Of a stretch of 64,000 nucleotides of DNA, positions 55,059 to 64,000 are shown piece by piece. Within the stretch, counting starts at the first letter, position 1. Every line of letters begins with the position of its first letter. The notes below the pieces were generated by a model that saw nothing but the letters and a program-made list of their open reading frames with translations, was not told where the DNA came from and made no database searches. Origin of the DNA: Macrobrachium rosenbergii. Taxonomy: Eukaryota; Arthropoda; Malacostraca; Decapoda; Palaemonidae. Where the stretch lies: assembly GCF_040412425.1 (NCBI RefSeq), contig NC_089741.1:36315420-36379419 (forward strand), in the 5' to 3' direction. The translations under genes and the position numbers were made by a program.

Positions 55059-55915
55059 CTCAGAAAAGTTGGAAACTTTTTTTATGGTAATAAAAGTGAA
55101 AATATTTGCCACTGTCGTCTTACTCCAGTTCCGACATATGTATCTGCCTTATTTGAGGTATTGTAGTGATACCTCAGTTAAGGAAATCATGAACAAAAAT
55201 GTGTAACGTAAATGAAGTCCAGTCCATCCAGGTACAAAGTTTTTACAAAGAATGAACCCTTTGGGCTAGGCTAGTGAGGTCTTAAGCTTGTAAACCTGAC
55301 AGTCTGAGTCAATTACTTGTTTATCTAACTAACCAGAACTCTAGCGCTCAAAGAAGTCAGCCAAAGTAAGGCTACTAAACAGAACACTGAGTGAGAAACT
55401 CAGCAGAAGAAATAAATTTTTGTAATCTTTCTGGGAAAAAAGTCCAAGGGATCCTAAAGTGGATTAGCAAGCTGCTGGAATATGTTGACTTGTAAATGGC
55501 ACCTTGCCAGGAATCCTGCTATTTCCTGACCTCATAAATCGGCACAGATGGAAACAATGGAATCATAATTTGTGACCAAATCATATGGAAATCAGGCTAC
55601 TTATACCAAAACCTCTTCAAGCTGAAAATATTGTAAGCTCGGTCATCTTACAAGAGAAGTGAATAATAATAATAATGATTATGAAGTGACTGAAGAAGCA
55701 AGAATTGCCCCCACTAAAAATTAGTGCTCTGATTTTGATATAGAATGAAAAGAAAATTAAGCAAATATGATAGAAGTCAGGAAAATGGAGACTGTATAAT
55801 TTCCCAGGCCTTCTACCTAATGAAGATGATTTCTTACTATTTAATTACGAAAAACAAGAATTCTGAGGAATACACTAGAGACCTCAAACTATATTAAATA
55901 CAACATAATAGCAAT

Positions 55916-56108
55916 TCAATATAAGAAAATAGAACACCAATCAAATTTATTTGTTCTCTCTTGTGAAAGCTCAGTTCCGGGATGAGGCAATTTTAATATA
56001 ACAACAATGATTAAAAGTCTAACGACCGTAGAAATGTGATTTGCTACAGTTTTAAAACCAAGTTTGCACCAAGAAACTCTCTGCCAACTATCCACCAAAT
56101 CATCGTAC
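55916..56108 (-). CDS. Second candidate exon of the unidentified minus-strand gene
   Basis: It follows a good acceptor (GGTTTTCTTACAG). The frame reads YDDLVDSWQRVSWCKLGFKT and stays open to a stop at 55,916. No clear donor is seen, so it would be a last exon or a chance frame. Confidence 0.22.
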
Positions 56109-56389
56109 CTGTAAGAAAACCAGTAAAGATCTGTAAAATAAATTTCTGACAAAGAAGCATCGTGATATGGCAGAGATTAAGGAAGGTTAAGTTATGATGA
56201 GTCTTTACAGAAATCTACAATTTTCAAAGAGACTTGAAGCAGAGACAGAAACAGACAAGATATTGCAAATCACTGCAATTCTCTCGCATAAGAGTTGTAA
56301 TGAGGAAAATAAGAAAAAAGCAATAGATGATTATCATTCACAGAATGAAATATAGAAAAATGGTCAAAGTTTATCTATTAAATACGAAA

Positions 56390-56394
<5 letters not shown>

Positions 56395-56445
<51 letters not shown>
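56395..56445. repeat. (CA)n microsatellite
   Basis: About 50 bases of CA repeat, 180 bases upstream of the MUL1 start codon. Confidence 0.95.
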
Positions 56446-56449
<4 letters not shown>

Positions 56450-56624
56450 AAGTCTAAAAGACCCGATAAATATAAGCTGCATAGGAGGTGCCGTTACAAA
56501 GCCACCATCTTTTCTCATGAATCACCGGGGAAAATATCTTGCAGAATCTCAAGATTTGCTCTTGAGAGTGACAGCTCCATTGCAGCATCATCGCCGGGCA
56601 ATACACTTGCCACAGTGATGAAAA
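56450..56624 (+). promoter_or_regulatory. Likely MUL1 promoter / 5' UTR
   Basis: A short, less AT-rich stretch directly before the MUL1 ATG. It contains GCCACCATCTT, close to the YY1-type GCCATCTT element often found at downstream positions of housekeeping promoters. An ATG at 56,618 gives a four-codon frame overlapping the main start and could act as a tiny upstream ORF. Confidence 0.35.
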
Positions 56625-56738
56625 ATGCCGATTAAAGACTACTTTCTGGATTTAGTTGGTCTGGGTGCTACTGCAGGCGTCAGCTATGCCCTGTTCTGCT
56701 TCCTTCGTGCCAGCAAGGAAACGCTGGAAAATTTAAAG
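56625..56738 (+). CDS. MUL1: MUL1 coding exon 1
   Basis: 38 codons, phase 0 end at AAG|GTGAGT. It starts at the ATG of AAAAATGCC and holds the first membrane helix. No better in-frame ATG lies upstream before a stop. Confidence 0.85.
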
Positions 56739-59700
56739 GTGAGTTAAGCCCAGGTCAGGGTCATTGTTGTTTTGCAGTATTAAAATGAATTTTGAATAAA
56801 TTAAAATGATTTTTAGACAAATTAAACGATTTTTAAATAAATTAAAATGATTTTATGTCAGACTCGTGAAGGTAGCTTGATGTTGGAGTATTTTGCCTGC
56901 CGTTTCTCGTGTTTTTCTTTTTTTTTTTTTGACCTCTATAGCCAGGTCAATTGCCGATAGGGTAACCGTCGACCTCTTCCGATAACAGTTAATTGCTGTT
57001 AACTGTCAGCCGCTGCATTCAGTTGCTGACAGTTGTCGGGCTCTGCAGTAAACTGCCAACAACTGTAGAGTCTACAGTCAGCTGCTGCCAATTGTCAGCC
57101 TCTGCAATAATCTGCTGCCAGTTTGCTAAACCATCCAAGTTAAGGCTGGCCCAGCCTCCAGATTTAGGCCCTGGCAAAGCTAGGGCATGGCAGGCTGCCA
57201 GCTGGGCATTAGGCTCGGCCAGGCCGAGTGTAGAACGAGGGGAACGGGTCCTGCAGACGAAAACTAACCTAACCCTTCCAAGAATGCCATATCTTGACCT
57301 AGCCGGACCTTACCTTCCTAACTTCACTTAGGGAACCATGCCCTGACCTGGCCAAGGGGCCTTCTCCCCTCCCCCAAAGTAGCACTAAACATCGGAGACA
57401 ATGGACCTAGCTTCCGTTCGGAGGTAGTCCCGTCGTTCTGCAAACTACCCACCTGGCCTAATCTTAGTAGCCCTACACCTCAACGTCTAGTCTGGTTCCT
57501 GGTTAAAGGAATGAGGTACCCAGAGCAGGTTATAATTTTAACATAATGGGTAGAAATAGGTGAGAAAGTTCATTCATTAAAAATAGGTAAAGAAAGTCTT
57601 TCTGATTCATTAAACTGTTGTTTAATCTTCTCATAGACCTTGCAGGCTGTCTTGAGGCAGCCTATGTAGACTTTAATGAATTATAGTCAGAAATGTACAG
57701 CATATTATTAGCAATAAGGTACTATGACTAGTGATTAAGGATGTTAAACACAGTTACTCTCTTGAGTCAGTGCAAACACCCATTAGTAATGCCTAAAGTG
57801 CACCACGTGAGATTCTCTTACAGCACTACCTTCCTACTGGGCCACATTTCTAGCCATTATGAAATAATATGGAATTTTCATGCCTCATGAGGTGCAAAAT
57901 AATGACTTTACCAGTTGTACCTTCTTCCCATCTCACTGGTAGGTTTTACTTAGTAAATGATAACTAATTTACTGAGCACTGGGAGTCAAAGGCTTTCCTT
58001 TCCTCCTGATTACAGTTATGGTATTAGTAGAGTGATAAATCTTGTATCCAATAAACCTTAAAATTGTTTACAAAATTCTTAATACTGAATGTCGTAGATA
58101 TGTCTACACAAATGGCTTTCTAGTATTGTCATACTTCATCCAAATTCTTTGTCCTTCCATTTATTTTAGGAGACACCTGAGTTGGAACTTGACACAGACC
58201 TCCTAGCTCTTGTATCTAAAAATGGGGCAGCATGCTGGCTTGCGTCCGTGGAGTTGTTCAAGCAACCGATGGATCTATTCGAGCCTTGCTCATCCAGAAG
58301 TGACAGGTGTGATATGGAGACACACCATCAAAGAACATCTCATTGCACAAGTCATGGGAGTTTGGTAAGGTTTTTCTGTGATGCCGTGTGTATCTCTTGT
58401 GATGTGCAACTCATTGTTGCCTTTCTAACCCTTACATGCTACAGTATACTTTTTGTAAACTTTAATCATTTGTTGAAAGTTCTGAGATGGTTATGATGTA
58501 ATGTAACCTTGTTTTAAAGGTTATATGGGTTATGATGTATTGTAACCTTGTTTTAAAGGTTATATTACATGATTATTGTGTACAGTAAACCCCGTATTCG
58601 CGTTCTCATGGTTCGGACTCACGATTGCGGGTTTCTCTGTGGAACATATCTAGCCATCATTCGCGGAAAATTCGCCCATTCGCGGTATTTTTCACTGAGA
58701 AATATTCACTAGTTACTGTATTTTCATATAATTTTCATGAATAAATGCACTTTTGTGATAAAACTATTAAAATACTCAGGTATAAGCATTTTTACAGGGT
58801 TTTTCTTAGTTTAAGCTATCAAAATGGGCACTTCTAAGTGTTTTTAGAGGGGTGTTAAGCATTCACGGATTTGACCTATTCGCGGGGCTGTGGACGCATC
58901 CCCGCGAATACGGGGTTCACTGTAATGTGATCTTCTGTTTATAATCATTTACTTTTACTGTGTGACCATATAATCTAGTTTAGTACTGCTACCTTTATTT
59001 CATAATCCAGTATCTTGCATGATAATAGACTGTTATTCTACATTTTCATATCAGTATTCTGTAACTGATGTTTTATACTGTATCTCATAAGTATTTTTAT
59101 GCCAATTACAAACCATTATTGTAGCAGAGCTTGCCATTACAGTACTAAGAGACAATGAGGAATTTACAAGAAGCAATAGTAGAAATAGATGGTGCAGTGG
59201 GAGACGATGGGTAAAAAACACAAAATTCTTCAATGGTACCTTTACTTTTATGCAGACACCACCTACTCAAAAACAAGCTACATTCCGGACGGCCGTTCGC
59301 ATGTTGAATTGTTTGTAAGTTGTTACAGTACTCTTTACAGTATGATATAAAACCAATGCTGAACAGCACTGCTCATTTTTATCTTAAAACTCAATACACT
59401 GAGTACTATTGTATAGAATTGCATAAAATAAAACTTAAGTTGAGTTAAGTATACCTTAGTTTAACCAGACCACTGAGCTGATTAACAGCTCTCCTAGGGC
59501 TGGCCCGAAGGATCAGACTTATTTTACGTGGCTAAGAACCAATTGGTTGCCTAGCAACAGGACCTACAGCTTATTGTGGAATCCGAACCACATTATATCG
59601 AGAAATGAATTTCCATCACCAGAAATAAATTCCTCTAATTCTTCATTGGCGGCCGGAGATTCGAACGTGGGCCCAGCAGTGTGCTAGCCGAGAACTATAC

Positions 59701-62700
59701 CGACCTGTCCAATGAGGAACTTACTTGCGGGTGGCAAATGTTCGTAAGTAGGGTGGTGTCTGTATATGAAACTTATAAATTTACAAACGAATTTGCAAAA
59801 TCGCATGCTAGTAAACATTTAATAATGACGAAAAGTTTAATATTTTTTCTTCTGGGTGTAACTTATTCATTTTTGCGTACATTTCAGGATGAAAGATGAT
59901 CGCACCATTGACTCTACATTGAAAACAGTTCCTTTCATGATTATTAAAAATGGAATTGGGGTTCAGGTAATGTATGGTTGTGTATTTGATAATTATTGAT
60001 AATAGTGCTATACAGAAAAGTTTATTAATTTTTTTTTTCCATTCATTTTATTGCATTGCTGTTTTCCTTTGGAAGGAAGTTATTGGTTAAGGCCAGTACA
60101 GAAAGATTTCAGGATTTGGAATCTTTTCCACAAAACTCTCTTTCTCACTCTTTTTCTCTAACAGGAAAATTCGGTATACTTCACAATATACTTCATACGA
60201 CCTCTCTTGCATGGAATATTATGGAAAGGTCTGCATTACAAAAGTCATGGTGGGAATTGTGGCCTGGTCTTTTGTTCAAGGATGATGGGGGCTAGGGGAG
60301 GGGAACCAGGAGGAATTTGTAGGGGTTTGAGAATTTTCATTATGTTGAGTTATATAATGAATTTAGCATTGGTTGCTGTTGATATCAAATTCCTTGGCGA
60401 GCTTGCTGAGTAGGAAGTTCTCAAGCCAGTGAGAAAAGACAAAAGTGGTCCAGTGTTCCAGAACTGATGGATCACTTCAAGTGTTGCCCACCCTAAGACA
60501 CTAGATGCCAAGGGGATTGTGTTAAACAGAAGTTGAAAACAATTTTTATAGCTGAAACATAAAACTCATCTGTAGTTTTAGGAATTTTTCATTGTTTCCA
60601 GCTCAGGGACAAATAATTGGGGAACCAGATTTTATTTTATTAACCCTTTTGAATTTGCAGTAAGTTTTTCTTTTAATGAATTTTCTTAATTTTCCAGATT
60701 GCAGATCCCAACAAACTGGAAAAAGTTGATTTGTCAATTGTGACTGATAAATTTGATGCTGCCAGCAATTCTCTCACAGACCATCTTTGGGGTTGGATGA
60801 AAGGGGTTCGGTCCACTGGCACACAGCAAACTGAGGTAGTGTATGGCTGAAGTCAGAATGACTTTTTAAATGGTTATCATCCAATATTTATAGCGTTATT
60901 ATAGTAATAGTACTGTAAAGGGAATTTTGTGTAATTTTACAGTTATGCATATTCTGACATGTACAGAAAAGTGAAATGAAAGTCGATGACTTCTTAGGAG
61001 ATGTGCCTTATATTTGCTATTTTAAAATAAAATAAAATAAAGAACAGTAAATAAATGATGTGCACTAATGGTAGTATATCCACACAAAAATTCTGAAAGT
61101 AAATAAATATATTACACAATATAGTATCATGCTTAGTATAAATACAAGAAATTCCAAGAAGGCTACATCAACTGGGGCTGCTGGTTGGGCAAGAGGTGGC
61201 AGCAAGCAATAACAGTACTGAATCTTAAAATTGAGCAAGAACAAGGAGAAAGTTGAGTTAATAAGATTACTTTTGAAAATTTGCCTAGGAACATTCGCAC
61301 TGCTTTTTAAGTAGGCTGCCATCACACTTATTAAGAAAACAAGAACTGAAAAAGGGAGCCTGAATGTATCCTCAGGCAAGGGAACTCACTCAGGGGCTAT
61401 AGCATAGTCTAAGATGCAAGAAAATTGCTGTATAGTCAGAATGATACCCCACATAGCGAAGACAATAGCACAAATATTCTCTTTAAACTTGCTTGCAAGA
61501 CATTATTGAAAGGGGGTTGTGTTTTGTGCCCTGAAGAAAAGAGATGAGAAATATTAATTGCTGAAAGTTGAGCCTTGTACAGTAGTCCTTTAGATTAACA
61601 TGGTTTGCAAAATATCCTGGGAATACTTTTAGACCTCACACTATCACAGTTCAGTGGTTGCCTTGAACGAAACTTGTTTAAAAAAATCTGCATTTAAAAG
61701 AAGCCAAGTTAGGGAAGGACTTGCTGGGTTTATTTTAGCTGAGCTCACCCACTTTAAGTTGTTCACTGGCAGACCAGTTTGTAACTTGTGAAAGGATTGT
61801 CATAAAATCTTATCACAGTGTTCACCACTGTGTTGTCAGTTTGGTGTGGGTGCAAATTAAAAAGAAAAAAATTGAAAAGGTTATAGGATTAGGCAGTTTT
61901 TGTTCATATACAGCAGTGTATTTTCTGTGATCATTAGTATTAGTGGAAAGTTCACTTTTATTATTTTTATTTCAGGAGATGTTGGTTGAAGGGACAAGTT
62001 TGCTGGGTATTGGTAACCTGGTGTTAAGGCAGAAAGCTTTGTATCTTGACCCTTCAAATAGTATTCCATATGTTCTGACAAAGCAAGACAAGTTGGTACG
62101 TATAAAAGATGTCTGTCTTGTGTTTTAATTAAAAATTTTCATTGCGTAATGCGTCTTGTCTCTTTAATATATTGTTTATAGAAAGCACAAACAGTAGTTT
62201 TACAAATTCCTTGCTGGTCGAGGCATTGTACACTGGTATCAAACTTTAAATCTCAAGTAAAGGTGTTACTCACTTTCAGGAAAGCCCCACTGGTTAGGGA
62301 CTGTTTTCTGACCTGCCAGCACCATTGATTTTTTTCTGTCTCTTATGATAATAACTCTATACTGCTGCTGGCTACTTTTTTAGAATAATGAATAATGATA
62401 GTGCAAGTAGGCAATTTGTGATCCAGTTGGCATACTGTTTGTCATCATTAGACATGCTGCTGAATGTACAAGAATTGTACAATTTATTGCTTGTATTACT
62501 GGAAATTATCAAGAATCTTTATGAGGATCTGAAAATTATCAAGGTTGTTGTTTATTGTTTAAACCACAAAATTGTTGTCATATAGGCCCTTTTAATATTG
62601 AGGGTTGTGACATTGGGCTGAGACTCATCCTTGACCACTAGCAGATGTCACCCTGTAAGTGGAAAAGACATGTGAGTGAATAAATATATATTTACTTATT

Positions 62701-63747
62701 TGGGCTTCACTCAGTGAAAACAGTCCATGCAATCCTTCAGTCTTTCCTGCCATTTCTCCATCATTACCATGTTCCCTTTCACCAAGCTTTCTTCAGTGCA
62801 CTATTTAATCTTTCCAGGGTTCTTCACATGTATTAATCTTTAATTGCTGTTGGGTACTGGGGCAATTTCATGAACTGTCTCCATTTCTCTAGAGCTAAAA
62901 GAATTTTTGGATAAAGAAAATGTAACCATAACATTTCTTACATTACAACACTTCAGTTTCCCCCTCCCAAGATTATGCATAAAATTTGTCTCAACACACA
63001 CACACACCATCCATCCAAAAACTATGCATATACCCTGAACATCATAAGTAACACAGTAGAACATAAGTTGTAAAGGTCCATGCATTTTATAGGGCTGGAT
63101 CCAAATCTTCTGCCGTAGTGTGATTTAAAACAAGCCTCACTGAAGTATGCAGTTTTGCATGATTTTAGAGGTGCTTTAATGTCACTGATGTTCAGAATTA
63201 TTGTCCAAACTCCCGTGTTCAACAACTTTAGTGTTCATTCCACAAATTGTATGAAAGTAGCATAAATGTTGAAATATGCTGGAAGTCTTTGAAATGAATT
63301 GCTTACTTATATTGTAAGTAAGACATGCTGAATAGGTGAGAGAGGTAGATATGACAGTAAGGATTTGAAATGCTTAATATAAGTGAAAATATAGAATGTG
63401 TCTTGATATAGAAGAGAATTGATGATGATAAGTTGATGTGTTTATAATTCAGAAATTTTTTGAGAAAGGTGGAAAGTGAGATGAATAAAATGTGGGCTAA
63501 ATAGAGCTGAAGAGGTCTTGGAATGGAAGAGTTTAATATCCAGGATTGCATGCAAGACCCCAAGGTTAGTGGCACAGTAAATATAAGGCACTTTACATGA
63601 TGCTGATTAATCTGTGTGGCAATATTAAATTTTTTTTGACTGATTTTCTTATTTTCAGACTGTCATTGGTGAGATAGAAGCGCCCATTCCAGTTGTACGT
63701 GTTTTAGCATTTATATCTGCATGTGGAACAGCATATTATTGCTACAG
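56625..63747 (+). CDS. MUL1: Mitochondrial E3 ubiquitin/SUMO ligase MUL1-like, 5' part
   Basis: MUL1 (MAPL) is an outer-mitochondrial-membrane ligase with two membrane helices, a BAM/GIDE domain facing the intermembrane space and a cytosolic RING; it acts on mitofusin, DRP1 and others. Exons are 56,625-56,738; 58,170-58,364; 59,888-59,966; 60,698-60,835; 61,976-62,095; 63,659-63,747. Visible landmarks are an N-terminal helix (VGLGATAGVSYALFCFL), RGVVQATDGSIRALL, TIKEHLIAQ, a TVPF motif, a VDLSIVTDKF strand, EMLVEGTSLLGIGNLVL, and a second helix VVRVLAFISACGTAYYC. The order matches human MUL1 up to its second transmembrane segment. The frame stays in phase 2 at the last donor, so the RING exon lies to the right of the window. 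Exon 2 needs two added bases. Confidence 0.9.
57160..57470 (+). repeat. GC-rich dispersed repeat, copy 2
   Basis: Same orientation and block order as 17,560-17,860, in MUL1 intron 1. A small Cys/Leu-rich frame runs through it by chance. Confidence 0.75.
57745..57840 (-). repeat. SINE-like dispersed repeat, fragment 3
   Basis: CACCCATTAGTAATGCCTAAAGTGCACCACGTGAG corresponds in reverse to the start of the 40,676 copy and to 6,300-6,380. Confidence 0.5.
58170..58364 (+). CDS. MUL1: MUL1 coding exon 2 (two frame breaks)
   Basis: It reads ETPELELDTDLLALVSKNGA, then after one missing base (about 58,240) RGVVQATDGSIRALLIQK, then after another (about 58,303) GVIWRHTIKEHLIAQVMGV. The 195 bases plus two give 65 codons and two bases, exactly the phase needed for the next exon. 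Confidence 0.85.
58489..58566. repeat. 39-bp tandem duplication
   Basis: Two adjacent units of GGTTATGATGTA(A/T)TGTAAC plus 21 bases, nearly identical, just downstream of MUL1 exon 2 and upstream of a MITE. Confidence 0.9.
58583..58922 (+). mobile_element. TA-flanked MITE, CAGTAAACCCC family, copy 3 (best preserved)
   Basis: 340 bases with inverted ends CAGTAAACCCCGTATTCGCG and CGCGAATACGGGGTTCACTG, and TA on each side. There is no coding frame. It is the least diverged copy in the window, so probably the youngest insertion. Confidence 0.9.
59440..59735 (-). mobile_element. tRNA-derived SINE
   Basis: On the minus strand a tRNA-like head (about 59,735-59,650) has a box A (GGTATAGTTCTCGGCTAGCA) and a box B (CGTTCGAATCTCC). 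It is followed by a unique body running to a CTGATTAACAGCTC / TAACCAGACCACTGAG end. I recall this body as a common decapod SINE. It lies in MUL1 intron 2 and probably entered from an RNA intermediate. Confidence 0.75.
59888..59966 (+). CDS. MUL1: MUL1 coding exon 3
   Basis: After TACATTTCAG the first base completes a TGG from exon 2; then MKDDRTIDSTLKTVPFMIIK and on to GVQ. It matches the HQRTNTVPFDL segment of human MUL1. Ends in phase 0. Confidence 0.88.
60698..60835 (+). CDS. MUL1: MUL1 coding exon 4
   Basis: 46 codons, phase 0 at both ends: IADPNKLEKVDLSIVTDKFD, then a loop ending GTQQTE. It corresponds to LDSVDLGLETVYEKF through GIQETEE of human MUL1. Confidence 0.88.
61976..62095 (+). 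CDS. MUL1: MUL1 coding exon 5
   Basis: 40 codons, phase 0 at both ends: EMLVEGTSLLGIGNLVLRQK, then SNSIPYVLTKQDKL. It matches EEMLKVGATLTGVGELVL of human MUL1, the signature of the GIDE domain. Confidence 0.92.
63659..63747 (+). CDS. MUL1: MUL1 coding exon 6 (second membrane helix)
   Basis: TVIGEIEAPIPVVRVLAFIS, then ACGTAYYCYR; ends in phase 2 at AG|GTAGGA. It is the last exon in the window. The RING finger is not reached. Confidence 0.88.
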
Positions 63748-64000
63748 GTAGGAAAATGGGAAAGTTCATATTCTTGCATTTATTTAATTTACATTTTATT
63801 CTGCATCTCAAGTTAAATTTATATTTAAGTATACACTACAGATAATACTTTTTCGCTTATCCAAAACTATTTTTAACTTAGAGTACACGTGAAATTAAAA
63901 CAGTTTAGTGTTTCTTTCCATTGCCTTAGTGGTGGTTGTCTGTTGGAATAGGTGGTTGAATTGGCTTTTATGATGCTGCATAGATGTTTTACCTAATGTT

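Noticed and set aside
59256..59314. Possible MUL1 exon after ATGCAG, with a GTAAGT donor
   Set aside because: Its phases do not fit. Exon 2 joins exon 3 directly to form a TGG codon, and the resulting protein aligns with MUL1 without this insert.

Overview
This is a stretch of animal (invertebrate) nuclear DNA, AT-rich, with split genes, GT-AG introns, long dinucleotide microsatellites and many short mobile elements. Dispersed repeats that I recognise from decapod crustaceans (a tRNA-derived SINE at 59.4-59.7 kb, a hairpin repeat at 0.9 and 23.1 kb, and TA-flanked elements of the CAGTAAACCCC type) make a shrimp, crab or crayfish the best guess. That guess rests on memory, not on a search.

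Three protein genes can be read. (1) On the minus strand, about 18.5 to 5.25 kb, lies a gene whose exons match centromere protein L (CENP-L), a kinetochore CCAN subunit. It has a CCAAT-box first-exon region at about 18.5 kb, a tentative basic N-terminal exon at 15.9-16.06 kb, seven further coding exons, and a stop at 5,372 followed by a poly(A) signal at 5,256-5,251. A decayed non-LTR retrotransposon, also on the minus strand, follows at 4.05-5.2 kb. (2) On the plus strand, a complete canonical nuclear poly(A) polymerase gene runs from a probable 5' UTR exon at about 27.4 kb through eleven coding exons (33,526-50,177). Its C-terminal tail is long and Pro/Ser/His-rich. (3) On the plus strand, from 56,625 to beyond the right edge, lie the first six coding exons of a MUL1/MAPL-type mitochondrial E3 ubiquitin ligase. 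The RING exon is outside the window. CENP-L and the polymerase are divergently oriented, with about 9 kb of repeat-rich DNA between their likely promoters. The three genes share no pathway; they are ordinary neighbours.

The spaces between genes are mostly repeats: a tandem duplication at 23.6-24.6 kb, a 750-bp long-inverted-repeat element at 24.6-25.4 kb, a roughly 160-bp tandem array at 27.4-28.7 kb that starts exactly at the putative first splice donor of the polymerase gene, a foldback element at 29.05-29.39 kb, and several TA-flanked MITEs, one sitting inside an (AT)n microsatellite.

Coding exons of all three genes need single-base corrections to stay in frame. Exon phases close exactly once these are allowed, so I read them as assembly indels, not as pseudogenes. 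I did not find a new multi-gene system. The most unusual items are a CENP-L gene in an arthropod, the splice-donor-bearing tandem array at the polymerase first exon, and a duplicated nuclear-localisation segment in the polymerase tail.
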